DNA of 64,000 bases. It comes from Pisolithus tinctorius (lineage: Eukaryota > Basidiomycota > Agaricomycetes > Boletales > Pisolithaceae). The stretch is taken from positions 248,001 to 312,000 of the forward strand of contig JANFAH010000004.1 of NCBI GenBank assembly GCA_024663395.1, written 5' to 3'. A program made the position numbers and the translations under genes. The stretch's first letter is position 1, and every line of letters begins with the position of its first letter. The notes under the pieces were generated by a model, which worked only from the letters and a program-made list of their open reading frames with translations, had not been told where the DNA came from and made no database searches. This document shows positions 35,596 to 53,137 of the stretch, in pieces.

Positions 35596-37138
35596 ATGGT
35601 CCATAAGTCTGCTCGTCAAGAGACCCTAGAGATCCTGGGTGATGCAGCAGTCAGAGTCGCCGAAATGCAGTTGCAGCAGCTAGGGACTTACATGGAGGCC
35701 GACGACAATGACTCTGATTCTAGCATGTCAGATGGCGACTGGACAGATGTCTTGTCCGAACCCTTGTCCCCGATGATCTTATCTCCAATTTCATCCATGT
35801 CCGCCTCGTCGTCCTCGTCCCTCAGCTCACTCCATTCTGTGAAGAGGATAACTGCTCCATATACAGTGGCGCTGCAGACCATTCGGGCACTCTATGATGA
35901 GGTCCACATGGCACGAGTCTTCGAGCGACCAGGCGTACCAATGATGCGTGCATCTCAACTGCCACTCCTTGATCATTTTGCTATCCACCGACCACTCTTG
36001 TTCCGGAAAAAATTGCGTGTCGATCCTGTGATATTTGATGACATTTTAGACCAAATTAGTGACCACTACATATTTTTGAACAAGTTGAACAACAAACAAT
36101 TACCTGTGGCCATTCAACTTGCAATTTTCCTTTTCCGCATGGGGCACTATGGTAATGCATCTTCACCTGAGGATGCTGCCCAGTGGGCAGGCGTTAGTGT
36201 CGGAACAGTCATCAATTGTACTCACCGGGTAATGGCAGCGCTGCTGGACAAGCATGACAACTTCATTTATGTGCCAGATGTGCAATCCCCAGAACTGAGG
36301 CGTGCACGAGAATTTGCGGAGTCACAAACTTGCTGGTCTTGGAGAAACGGAGTTTTTGCTGCGGATGGAACGACTGTTAACCTTTATGCGCGACCGAAGT
36401 CATTCGCTGACAGCTACTACAACCGCAAATCAAATTTCTCACTAAACTGTCAGGTAGGTGAGTATGATGTCATGCAGAAACAGACAACTTACGGGCATGC
36501 AGGTTGTAATAATGCCGCACAACTTGGCCATTGTTGATTATGCGCTGGGGAATCCGGGGAGTGTCCACGATGCGTATGCATTTCAGGGAACGTGGATCTC
36601 CAAGGATCCAATCAGTGTTATGCCACACAGACACTGGACTTGGGCTGATACAGCGTATCCCTTGGAGAAGTGGTGTGTTGTGCCGTTTAAAAAGCCGTGA
36701 GGGGGGAACTTGACAAAGCGTCAGAACACATATAATCGTTATGTTTCAAAGGTATGTACTTACCAAGTGTTCCATGGCACATCCTTGACAATTCAGAAGA
36801 TTCAAGTCAGGGTAGAGCATGCATTTGCAGCCTTGAAAGGCCGGTTTCAGTCACTGAGAGAACTCCGTATCAAAATTGGTAACAAACCGGGGAATATGGA
36901 TCTGGCTGTGTACTGGATAACATGTTGCTTTATCCTGCACAATATGGTTGTGCAATTTGAAGAAAGGCGCTGTGAAGAGTTGGGGCAAGGGATGATGGAT
37001 TGGGCAATGAGGGAAGGGGAGCCTGACGAAGGGAATGACAACGATATGCTGCTGGCCCTAGAACCAGGATCAGTAGGACAACAATTCCGCGCGCACTTAA
37101 TGGAGAGGTTGATCGTGGAGAGAGGGATACGAATCTGA
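35596..37138 (+). pseudogene. Harbinger DDE transposase, copy 2, single premature stop
   Basis: Exon 1 (35596-36453, 286 codons) begins MVHKSARQETLEILGDAAVR and has a Ser/Asp-rich segment, a helical region (ISVGTVINCTH-like in copy 1, VSVGTVINCTHRVMAAL here, resembling an HTH) and FAADGTTVNLYARPKSF with the first catalytic Asp. A 49-nt intron (36454-36502) leads to VVIMPHNLAIVDYALGNPGS and VHDAYAF. TGA at 36698-36700 replaces an Arg CGA that copy 1 retains. After that stop, a possible 45-nt GT-AG intron (about 36752-36796) would join NRYVSK to KIQVRVEHAFAALKGRFQ, giving the family's usual spacing before the catalytic Glu. The C-terminus ends at 37138. With the stop it is non-functional unless read through. 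Confidence 0.9.
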
Positions 37139-37228
37139 ATACATTGTGCATTTTGTAAAAAAAACAAAGGGCAACGGTGACAACTTGGACAAATGGATAA
37201 AACATACTCGTTCGTCCTACAAGCGACA

Positions 37229-39117
37229 TCAGGTAAGGGACAGAGGAAGATCTGCAGGAGTAATTATCGATGACGTAGGAGTAGCAGAGGACGATGCTTG
37301 GCCACCAGCAGCGAGGGCCTTCTGAGCCTCGATCTCCACAAGCTTGAGCTTGAGCTTGAGGACCTCGGATTCCCTAGAAAACGCCTCTGCATCCAGCTTG
37401 CAGAGCTGGATGTCATGGTTCCGCATCTCCAGTATGCAATGGTGGATCTTGTCAGCTTCACTACATTCGCACTGACGCTCGCGCTCATCGTGCTCAATCT
37501 CCTTCATACACATGTGCATGTTATATTTTGCGATGTGACGTTCATTCTTGAGAAGAGCGATCTGGTATTCTCGGTCAGAGGTATCTCCTGAAAGTCCTTG
37601 CAACTTCTCTGCTAGCATGACCTCAAGCTTGGAGACAGATCTTGCGTTTCCTGAGCTTCCCCCCGATGCCACAGAACCAGGACCGTGGCCATGACTCTTA
37701 GTGACGATAGACAGTGGCGACGACGTCGATGTGACCATTGAAGTCGATGACGGGATGCACTTGGGGTATGGGGAAGAGCGGAATGTACTGCGATTTTCCC
37801 AGGACGGTGTCTTGTGCTTCATAGCAGGAGGATTAGGTTGCCGATTATGAAAGTCACTTGGGCCACTGAAAGACTAGATTGTTCATGTTAGTTTTTGTAC
37901 AGTGCGACCACTTAGGAGATATCGGTAACTTGCCTTAGCAAAAGATGGGACCGCCGGTGAAAAAGTATTTGATTGGCTTGGGCCTGCTGTCGGGAGGGAA
38001 GAATCATGCATCCAGTCATCGTCACATTCTTCTTTGTCGATATCATGCCCTCTTGTTTCATCGCCACCGGCCTCCTCTTCCTCCTCTTCCATACACATGC
38101 GGTCATCATCAGTGACGACACCAGGAAAACCTGGATGTTCCATCTGCTGGACCATGGTCTCATCGTCATCACACTCTCCAAACAAATCTGGCACAGACTG
38201 GGAAGTACCGGAGGGAGGGGGGGGTACAGAGGGGGAATTGGGTTGAATAATCGCAAGAAAATTGCCAGCACGATCAAGGCCAGGAGTAGAGTTTTGCGGT
38301 TGGGTGTCGATTGATGGAATTCCCCTCCACATTTGATCACATTCCTCGAACCAAGGGAAATGCGCAATGGCATCAACTGAAACCAGATCATCAGTGGGAC
38401 TGAATGGGAACACAATCTAACAGACTCACCCAGCAGGTTTGGATACCTTGCATCACCAGGAATGATCCCGCCACCAGTGGACTTGAAACGATCAAGTTGC
38501 TCTCGATATCTCTTCTTTAACCTGCATTGACCATTGAGTTATGCCATCTCCCATCATTAGATAAAGACATATGTTGCAAGGCGTGCATAGACACTCGTAT
38601 TGAACTTCTCCGGCTGCATCTCATACCCACTGCAATATTCTGGATCATTCGCAAAAAGCACCTTTGCAACAACAGCATGAATTTCTTTCTTCGTTCGCCC
38701 ATGGGGCTTTCTGAGGGAAGCAGAGCCTTCTTGCGCACTTCGCTGCTTAGCGCTGCTGAATAGGACGGCACGATCGGCAGGATGTTGCAAGAGCCAGCTC
38801 AGGAGTGTGCTAGTGAGGTGGGGATATCGTTCCCAGAAAATGGTTTCCCTCGATTCCTGTGGAGGACCTCCCAGGGTAGTTGTCATTTGCTTGCGAGAGC
38901 CAGTAGCCTGGGACTTGGATCCCCTGGTCTTTGGCTTCCCTCTCTGGGACGTAGAGATCGTATTTTGGGGCGGGGATATAACTTGAGAAGGGAAAGGAGG
39001 ATTAGAACCTGCGTTTCTGGCTGGAATCTGAGGGGGAGTCGATGCCATCGTAGTCGTCCGTCTCGCTTGCAGGCGTGCAGAGCGTCTTGTGCATGGACGA
39101 TGGGGAGGCATTTTCAA
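37229..39117 (-). CDS. Harbinger accessory protein (SANT-like plus acidic and coiled-coil regions)
   Basis: Exon 1 from 39117: a basic, Pro/Ser-rich N-terminus, then ESRETIFWERYPHLTSTLLS and KKEIHAVVAKVLFANDPEY. The second exon gives LKKRYREQLDRFKSTGGGII and PGDARYPNLL. A 53-nt intron joins this to VDAIAHFPWFEECDQMWRG. An acidic stretch (MCMEEEEEEAGGDETRG) follows, then in the last exon SVSKLEVMLAEKLQGL and a long heptad-rich helix (about 37240-37560). The combination matches the second gene of fungal PIF/Harbinger elements, thought to bind DNA and help the transposase enter the nucleus. No stop breaks the visible exons, so this gene may be intact although its transposase partner is not. Confidence 0.72.
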
Positions 39118-39217
39118 GCGGAGCTTGAATTAAACCACACGCACTGGACCCGCTTGCCATGCTCACACTGATTCCTGGGCCAAATTTGTTTGACTCAGAT
39201 TTATTTTGAACGCCACT

Positions 39218-39622
39218 ACCTCTTATAACCCGACAGTAATCACTGTGCCGGGATGCGTGAATAGCTGGTGTTGAGACCACGAGTACTTTGACATTAATTT
39301 GCTGGGTAAATCATGCTTCGTGTTCCGATTCGTGCTCACGGCAGAGTAGCGATCAATAAGCTATTTCTACCTTCTCTTGAGGGTGTATCTTCAAGTGTCG
39401 CCATTCAAGGAACTTAAAGTACAATGCGGGATCGTGAGACCGCTACTACGAGCATGTGTAATAGTTCTGGGCCACGGAAAGCGGGCATGCTTTATGTTTA
39501 CAGTACCTGGCTAGCTGTTTCTGCGTCGTAATGCCAAAGCGGTGGGGTTAATTAAAGAAATGAAAAGCAAATTTGGCTTGTGTACTAATACTATGATAGT
39601 TTGCATACCTTTCGGAGGATTA
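39218..39622. other. Intergenic between Harbinger copy 2 and the proteasome gene
   Basis: 3' flank of the proteasome gene, with no supported feature. A/T-rich toward 39560. Confidence 0.5.
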
Positions 39623-40726
39623 CTAATCCTTCTTGAGATCTTGCTGAACCAGAAATATCCACTCGCCATCCTCCGATATCGTTAACTCTTCTGAACCTTT
39701 CGCGCCCTCCAACCCCTGCAAGCTTCGTCCTTTGGCAAGGACAATATAGATTTGCAGTCCATCTCCGACCTAGCGCACCACTACCGTTAGTTAACCGTTC
39801 ACACTGTCCAACCAAGGAATCAAAGGGATGGTAACTGTGACCTGCCTCGATGTGCCTCTCCGTTGCACTCGTGAACGAATCAATGACGAGTGCGAGCACT
39901 ACCTTTAGTGGCAAATGTGTCGGGTGAGGCGTTCCTGGCGCAGGCTGTTGGTTCCTGAAGTAGATCTATGCCACACGAACATATATGGTATGAGCCACCG
40001 AACGAATGGGTAACGAATGTCGGACGTACCTGGTTATCCAGGAAAGGCTGTAGCAGGGACTGGGCTGGTCCTGCTGCGCGGCAAGTTTCGCGCTCGTAGG
40101 ACCCGACGGGGTCGAAGGAGTACACTGCACCAGAGCCTACGGGTGTGAATGCATTGACCATCTCTAAGCATACGAATAAAACTGAAAATTGACGTCATCC
40201 ACGTACCGTCCTCCTCGATACCTCCTAAAATATTGTACACGTAGTACGGGAAAAACCTACCGGAGTACAGCATCGTCTGGAGCAACCGCGCAATCGAACG
40301 TAGGGGCATATCCTTTGCGTGCGCGTGTCGGTACCACTTCCACCGCGCAGACGCGAACCAAGTGTAAGCTAACAGGAAAAAAAGAAATGGCGACGAGAAA
40401 CACACTTCAAGGCGCTGCTTTACTTTCTTGACGAACATTTTTCCGTCAGCTGCGAAACCATGTACAGCCAACACCAACACCGCACGGTCCGTCCTGAATC
40501 ACAGCGGCAAAGAAGAAACACATGCATGGATGTATCGGTCAAACGCGGACATCGGCAGTGAAAGGGAGGTAGGAGCCTCGCACAACCGAAATACCTTGGG
40601 AGCGAAGCGGGTCTGAATATTGTATCCCTCGCTCTGGCGAGTGTCACCCGCTACAACACTAAAGTCTGCACCGACGATGGCAAGGATTGTACCGCCATTC
40701 TGGGTGTATGGATTGAACCACGACAT
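39623..40726 (-). CDS. PRE7: Proteasome subunit beta type-6 (20S core, PSMB1 orthologue)
   Basis: Non-catalytic beta subunit of the 20S proteasome. The start at 40726 gives MSWFNPYTQNGGTILAIVGA and DFSVVAGDTRQSEGY, with no Thr1-exposing propeptide cleavage motif. Exons follow with GFAADGKMFVKKVKQRLE, WYRHAHAKDMPLRSIARLLQ, LYSGRFFPYYVYNILGGIEE, AVYSFDPVGSYERETCRAAG, LLQPFLDNQ, LPLKVVLALVIDSFTSATER, and a last exon VGDGLQIYIVLAKGRSLQGL ending IFLVQQDLKKD with stop at 39623-39625. All joins use GT-AG introns and no frame break is needed. Confidence 0.96.
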
Positions 40727-43254
40727 GTTATGTGTTGTGGGTGATAGATTGTGTCACACTTGGATCGACGCGTGGATAGTAGAAGCCCCTATTATATAAG
40801 CACCACAGGAACTCTGTACAATGGCTGTCCTGGGCCTGAAGGATGCACATATTCGGTTATCGGATACCCGGCATATGTCTAGCTGCACTAGACCCCGCTT
40901 CGCCGGGGAACACGGCGTTATACCCACAAGGGCCCGGAGTCACTACGAGTGCGGCACTAGTAGGACATGCCACCTGACTCACTGAGCAACCTTTGGCCGG
41001 GACTATGACTCCGACAGTCTGCCGCCAGTCGACAAACATCCGAGCCGAGAGCACCATGACTTGAAGGTTCCAGGCATGGCTGAAAGTCCGACTCGGAAGG
41101 AGGTTCCTCCTACCTAGCACCGTAATTCACATCAAGTTTAGGTGAGATCAAATGTATATTTATGTACATATATGATGAGTGCGAATAAGGATAAAGCATG
41201 CTTGTCTTGGTACGCAGCATTGGCATACTGCAATTGCGAGCATATGCTGTGAAGGACCTTCACCAGCGCCGGAACTTGATGCTTGAAGGACGCACGTGTG
41301 CCTCCCGCGTGGAGGGACTGTCCCATGACGTCTCACAAAGTTTAAACATGTAACGTGGTAGATTGCAAGAGCAGTGCACAAGACTAGCGCGGTAAATGAG
41401 ACATGATTAGTGGGGTAATTAGTACCGAGAGGCGGAGGTATGTATCCGTTTACGCATAATACTTCAAGTTGTCGTTGTCGTTCCAATGATAGAAAATATT
41501 TAGTGTCCAGATTACATCGGAAAAGTGAGCACGTAGACATGCACCACTTCATTCATGCATCCCCGAATAGGTACGGCAGGCACGCCACGCATGGTGCTGT
41601 CACATTAACGGAAATCAGAGAGGAAAGCTAAGACCGCAATGGAAGGAATAGACGTACAACGGAGGTTAGATATACGGGTGGTTCGGTTGACTACCCCAAC
41701 CACGTAGAGCACGCCAATCGTCACGTTGCGCACTTCATAGCAGACCAAGTGCCCCGCGTTGACGACGTCCATCACCATGGGGCAAAACTGGTGGAATAAC
41801 ATGAGCACACGAATGTGAACAGAACTAGCGGGGACCCACGAAAAATGCAACGCCACGCAGGAGTAGGTTGACTAGGAGATGGAGAGAAACCGAGATCATA
41901 TCCATAAAGCCAGAGAATGGGCCCTGTGAATTGACCGTGTTCAGCAAAGGGCTTGAAACGGAATTAGATACGGCTCACGTTCCGCATGATGACGAGAAAT
42001 TCTACTGGCATTGGATAGGGAAGGGGCTCGCGTATCAGTAGCAAGAGTGTATCATTTTCAAATGGTATCGAGGTCGCCATGATCGCGCGAAGCACCTACA
42101 CGGATAAAGTGCGACAAATAGTTGAGAAAGAAGGATGAGTCAGTTGAATCCCTCTCTTAAATATGATTGGGAGTGTGGCTTATGATCGGAAACCGCCTCG
42201 GCCAAGCGTGGGTCCACTCCAGACTCTGCACAGCAGTTAAGCACATGGTCGATACACTGGCGCCCACCGCGCATTATTGACGCACAGACACGTAACTGAG
42301 AGAAACTGTAAACAAGGTAACCTGTCAAAGGATTTCCTAGGTCTCGGATATCCAGAGGATCGGACCAGGTGGCTTTCGATGTGGAGTGCACCGAGAATAG
42401 GATACAGCGCCAATGGTAAGCCACAGGTACCAGCAGTGATCGAATGAGGCGCCAGGATCAAGCTTGTCGTGAGTGGGCACCCTGAATGTAGGATCTCGTT
42501 TAATCGAAACACTGGATGCAGTAAGCAATATCATGATATCGGGCATAGGTGCTGACACTCCGCTAATTATAGCGGGTAGCTCTATGCAGCGCTGAGCTCC
42601 GGGAGGATGAAAGTGGTGCCGATTTGGGTCAATGAGTGGTAACCATGCTTTTGTGCCATATCGGTAGTAAACAATCCTGACGAGGAGTCGCTACTTCGTG
42701 AAACAGAAGGCTGAATACAAGGTGCAGTGGCACGAGTTTCTTGGATTGATTGGGTAAAAATCTACGGCGAACGATTTCCGCAGACAATAAGAGCGTAAGC
42801 CGCAGTTGGATGATGGTTAGTGTAGCCGCTAGATCATACTTGGGTTCCGGATCCCATGGCAGTGTTGCATGGGCAAGTAACGATCGCGATCGATTTTGCC
42901 AATCGATGGTCCTTCACGAGTGTGCGAGACCTCGGTGGCTGGGAAGTGCTGGACTGCAATATCTGACTTACAGAGAGGGTCGCCGCCGGCACGGCCACCC
43001 TGATATGTACCGCTGGCGAAGAGAGGTGTTTCATGCCCGTAGTGACGAGGAGTTGTCGCACTGGTGTGTGGCTATTGAACATGGTCGAAACTTTGAAATT
43101 CAATCGCACCCTGATCATGACGCGGACAAGTTCGAAAAGCAGTGTGAGAAGCAGGTTGATTGGTCAAGCAATTGGCCAAAATATTGTCAAAAAAAAAGCC
43201 AATTTTAGGCAATTTTCCAAAAGTATCTGTGACTCGCTGCAGAGTTCCATTCTT
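40727..43254. other. Unresolved region between PRE7 and TSR2
   Basis: Several short minus-strand frames (42337-42558, 42140-42424, 41605-41856, 41160-41552, 40857-41120) could be exons of one leftward gene. They contain hydrophobic segments such as WYLWLTIGAVSY and NVTIGVLYVVGVVNR, but I could not assemble a convincing series of splice joins or recognise a family. The interval right of 42560 is the TSR2 upstream region. Confidence 0.35.
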
Positions 43255-43866
43255 ATGTCGTCCCCATCCCCGGTCATCATTCTCTTCGCACGCGGTATAT
43301 TGGCACGTCTCAAACTATGGCCAGCTCTTCGAATCGCCGTCCATAACTCCTGGGGAGGCCCGGAGTCGGCTGAAAAACAACGTTGGCTTGCGGGTGTCAT
43401 GGTTGATCAGTACGAAGATCACGTCCCACAAACAGATGCACCGTCCACGTCGCAATCAGGGCTAGGCCTTGGAACGGCCCCCGATGCTTCTTACGTCGAG
43501 GAAATGCTGCTCCAAATCATGTTTGATGAATTCGAGGTCACGCTGGAGGACAATAGCGCATATGACGTTGCGAGGGACATCGTTAGGCTTTGGGAAGACG
43601 TGTGCGGCGGTCGAGATACACTTGTGAAGGAGTGGGAAGCCCAAGCAGAGAGGATCAAGGGAAATGTGCCGCGGATGGAGGAGGGTGCACATAGTGGGAG
43701 CGACTGGGAGGATACCGACGATGACGAAGGGGAAGATAGTGATGTCGATATGGAGGGAGGGGAGGGCAATCGCGAAGACGTGCCGCAGTTATTGGACCAT
43801 TCGAGACATCAACCCGAAGTAGACGAAGAAGGGTTCACAACAGTTCGCAGGAAAGGACGAAGATGA
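43255..43866 (+). CDS. TSR2: Pre-rRNA-processing protein TSR2
   Basis: Chaperone for ribosomal protein eS26, needed for 20S pre-rRNA processing to 18S. The frame is open from 43033, but the start at 43255 gives MSSPSPVIILFARGILARLK, which places the family core at the N-terminus. Family features are LWPALRIAVHNSWGGPESAE, YVEEMLLQIMFDEFEVTLED and ARDIVRLWEDVCGG. An acidic tail (SDWEDTDDDEGEDSDVDMEG) and a final DEEGFTTVRRKGRR follow. 203 residues, single exon. Confidence 0.93.
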   Translation: MSSPSPVIILFARGILARLKLWPALRIAVHNSWGGPESAEKQRWLAGVMVDQYEDHVPQTDAPSTSQSGLGLGTAPDASYVEEMLLQIMFDEFEVTLEDNSAYDVARDIVRLWEDVCGGRDTLVKEWEAQAERIKGNVPRMEEGAHSGSDWEDTDDDEGEDSDVDMEGGEGNREDVPQLLDHSRHQPEVDEEGFTTVRRKGRR

Positions 43867-44482
43867 ACGACCTCATCGATCACCCGTGTAGTGGTGAATT
43901 TCTCCTCTACATTCGTGAATTCTGTGTCTACCAGACCACAAAAACATCAATGCATGCGATCAGCTGTAGACTTGGAATGTCATCTGAATTTCTGCTACAG
44001 TATCACTAGCGTATAACTCCGAAGTGAGAGGAACTCGTGCAGCCCCGGTGAGAGTCTAAGGGGAAACACGCATGACACTTTGTACGGATGGGTGATGTGC
44101 ATTCTGTGCATCGGTGTTCTTCATGCGGCGCTGTATCGAACGGAAACCTCAGAATTCTTCCTAAAAGATTCGCACAGGCAACCGTCTGTACACGCAACTT
44201 TTGAATCTGTTCGTGCTCTCGTAGCCTGAGGCAGTTCAAACGGAAGGTTCAATGCTGGCAGTAGTGCAAATAAGAAGCCAAACGTCCTCGGTCTTGCCAT
44301 GGATGACGCGTCGCGTGGCTGAGCGCTGAGTCAGCTGTCTTGGTCATTCGCTCGCTAATTTTGTCATCAAATGACCAGCGCCTCTTTTGGTAATCATTTG
44401 GGTCGCCGTTCAACTGTTCTGAAGACTGGAGCCTTATAAGAACATCGGGCGTTCACTGACGATCGTTCAATCGTCATTCTCG
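43867..44482. promoter_or_regulatory. Intergenic, upstream region of the ABCC transporter
   Basis: No gene is supported. A TTATAAGA sequence lies near 44433, about 45 bp before the ABCC start codon, and could be its TATA box. Confidence 0.4.
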
Positions 44483-50456
<5,974 letters not shown>

Positions 50457-50789
50457 AAGATTGGAGTAGTACTGGCTGTGAAAAAAATGGATGGGTGGTA
50501 TATTGAGATAGGTGACTGCAATGGTGTAACATAGGTATAATTCTGTGCAGTTGTCTTGCTCTTAGAAGATAATAGTATATCACTGTTGAATGGGGAGTGT
50601 GGAAGGCTGGATAATCATGCTCACACTGGTAGTTTCAATGTTATCAATGCTCTAAAGACTCTTGTAAATTTTGATTTTGAACAAATGCATAATTCAATAT
50701 TATGCAATCCATTCTGAGATTATCAAAATATAAGATTATTTGCATCATCAAAAGGTGTTACCAAAGTAAATAACTAGAAATCAGTTCCA
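50457..50789. other. A/T-rich 3' flank of the ABCC gene
   Basis: No gene is seen. The A/T-rich stretch at 50660-50780 separates the core island from the retrotransposon nest. Confidence 0.5.
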
Positions 50790-50792
50790 AGA

Positions 50793-51300
50793 TGCTCAGG
50801 CAATACATAGACAACATTCTGATCTGCTTCAGGGATAAAGAGTCTCACAAGCAGCATGTCCAGGAGGTACTCCATTGGCTTCATGGCCTGTATGTGAAGC
50901 CAGAGAAATGTGGGTTCTGCTCAGACTCAGTTGAGTACCTTTGATGCCATCTCTCCCTGGCCAGCCTCACAATGTCCCAGAAAAGGGTCCAAACCATCTG
51001 CAATTGGCCTGAGCCTCACATGGTTAAAGACATACAATCTTTCCTCAGCTTCACTGATTTCTACTGCCAGTTCATCTCTAACTACTCAGACATCATCTTA
51101 CCACTGGCCTGGCTTACCAATAAGGGTGCCCCTTGGAACTTCTCTGAGGAGTGCTGCCAATCATTCAATAACCTCAAAGCTGCCTTCACTACCATGCCAG
51201 TCTTAACCCATTTCACTCTGGAGGCCCCCATTATAGGTGAGACTGATGCATCTGACTATCACTGCAAGCATTGTAGAGTGTTTTGTGAAAAAACATGCTG
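50793..51300 (+). pseudogene. Ty3-type reverse transcriptase fragment, decayed
   Basis: Reads QYIDNILICFRDKESHKQH and YVKPEKCGFCSDSVEYL (stop near 50942), then, continuing in a different frame, TICNWPEPHMVKDIQSFLSF and GAPWNFSEECCQSFNNLKAA, then ETDASDYHC. This is the RT palm and the start of the RNase H region. The catalytic YxDD has become YIDN. No 5' or 3' part of that element is joined to it. Confidence 0.85.
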
Positions 51301-51420
51301 AAAAAATTCAAAAAAGAGATATCATTTTATTATCAGTGTTTTTGAAGAAAAAATACAAGGATAATGTTTTATTTTCCTTGTCTGATGTGCCCATAAACAT
51401 TTCTTTATGATATTACTGAT

Positions 51421-52139
51421 TGTCAAGTCCATGCCTACTCCAACCAACTCTGACATTAAACAAGGTCTGGGGAGAGGGAGAGGTATGGAAGCAAGTCCAA
51501 CACAGAAGGAAGGAACTCCAACTAGCAGAGATTCAGCAAGAATGAAGTCCACTGAGACAGAGGCAGAGCAGAGTGAGGGCATTGGGTTTAGCTTGTGCAC
51601 TACCCCCTCGCATGATCTCAGCCCTCATATTTCAGAGGTAGAGAACAGACAGACAGTTGGTGGTAACTCCAACAGACAGGAGACAGAAAGAGAGGGAGTA
51701 GGAACTGAGTTGATATTCATACTGAAGAACAGTGGAGTAGGGTACATGCTTTTATACTACTACACAGATACAGTAACTGGAACTGGAACTGACATATGGA
51801 GACTTGTAAATTTTCAAGTAAAAACTTCCTGGACAATGAATGAAGGGCAGACAGAAAACATATGGTGGGTGACATAGAACAAACCAAAAAGGAAACAGTC
51901 CAGGCACTGGACCATGCAGTGCACACACTGTCAGGGAGAAGTCTGAAGGGAGGTCACATGACCCCTCAGAGAATGGTCTGCTTGGTCTGATGGTAGACCA
52001 GCACAAGTCCAACAGCAGTTGGAGCAGAGAAGGTTCATAACTGACAAAGGATGGGCAGAGTTGATGCAGAATGAGTGAATGACCAGTGGAGAGGGGTGTG
52101 GAGTGAGTGAGGACTTAGGATAAATGCATGGTCATGACA
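51421..52139 (-). mobile_element. LTR of the 0.7-kb family, reverse orientation
   Basis: On the minus strand it begins TGTCATGACC and ends GACTTGACA. Same family as 16554-17267. The start-site-like sequence reads AGTATGAATAT (complement of 51713-51723), a CG-to-TG change from AGTACGAATAT. Adjacent at 52140-52153 the minus strand reads AAGGGTGGGGGCAC, a polypurine tract directly 5' of the LTR, so this is a 3' LTR whose internal region lay to the right. Confidence 0.87.
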
Positions 52140-52206
52140 GTGCCCCCACCCTTAGGGCCTGAACCCCTGAAGGCCACATGTATGGGACAAGATCAACATG
52201 AGTTGA

Positions 52207-52389
52207 TGTCAAGTCTGGGCCTACTCTGACCAACTCTGATGCTAGACAAGGTCTGGGGAGAGGTTTGGAAGCAAGTCTGACAGAAAGAACTGAACTCTGA
52301 CTGGCAGAGTGTTGGCAGGAATGAAGTCCACTGAGGCAAAGGTGGAGCAGAGTGAGGGCATTGGGTTTAGCTCATGCACTACCCCCTTG
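52207..52389 (-). mobile_element. Partial reverse LTR, cut by the next LTR
   Basis: Begins (plus strand) TGTCAAGTCTGGGCCTACTC, the 3' end of the same 0.7-kb LTR family, and stops after CACTACCCCCTTG where the forward LTR at 52390 starts. Its remainder should lie beyond the far end of the inserted element, outside what I can place. Confidence 0.75.
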
Positions 52390-53126
52390 TGTTGTAACCA
52401 TGCATTCACTCTAGGTCTTTACTCACTCCACACCCTCTTCTGCCGGTCATTCACTCACTCTGCACCAACTCTGCCCACCCTCTATTGTCAATGAACCATC
52501 TCCACTCTGACTGCTGTCGGACTTGTGTTGTTCTCCTACCGGGCTGAGCAGACCATTCTCCGAGTGGTCATGTGACTACCTTCAGACCTCTCCTTGACAG
52601 CACGCAGTCAGGTACTCCACAGCATGCACACTGCATTGTCCAGTGCCTGGACTGTTTCCTTTTTTGGATGTTCTATGTTACCTGTTTGTATGTCCTCTGT
52701 CTACCCTTCATTCATTGTCTAGGAAGTTTTTACTTGAAAATTTCTGGGTCTCTGTATGTCAGTTCCAATTCTGGTTACTGTACCTCTGTAAAAGTATAAA
52801 AGCATGTATTGTACTCCACTGTTCTTCAGTACGAATATCAACTTAGTTCCTACTCCTTCTATCTCTGACCTCTGTCTGTTGGAGTTACCTCCAACTCTCT
52901 GTCTGTACTCTCCCTCTGAAATATGAGGGCTGAGATCATGCAAGGGGGTAGTGCACGAGCTAAACCCAACACCCTCACTCTGCTCTGCCCTTGCTTTGGC
53001 AGTCTTCATCCCTGCCAACACTCTGCTAGTCAGAGTTCTGTTCCTGTGTGTTGGACTTGCTTCCAGACCCTCCTCTAGGCCTTATATAGCATTGGAGTTG
53101 GTCAGAGTAGGCCTGGACTTGACAGT

Positions 53127-53137
53127 ATATTTGTACT
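53127..53137 (+). promoter_or_regulatory. Putative self-primer binding site of the 0.7-kb-LTR element
   Basis: ATATTTGTACT, two bases after the 5' LTR end, pairs with AGTACGAATAT at 52828-52838: ten Watson-Crick pairs and one G-U. That LTR sequence is 33 nt downstream of the TATA box, where the transcript would start. There is no TGG-type tRNA primer site at this position. Confidence 0.65.

Larger units (their letters stand above)
35296..39217. mobile_element. PIF/Harbinger-type DNA transposon, copy 2, no nested insertions
   Basis: 3922 bp with the same inverted repeats as copy 1 (AGTGGTGCTC left, AGTGGCGTTC on the complement of the right end) and the target duplication ACC (35293-35295 and 39218-39220). 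It carries the transposase gene (+) and the accessory gene (-). Nearly all differences from copy 1 in the first 300 bp of the transposase fall at CG/TG/CA positions. It is the reference that proves the boundaries of the two solo LTRs in copy 1. Confidence 0.94.
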
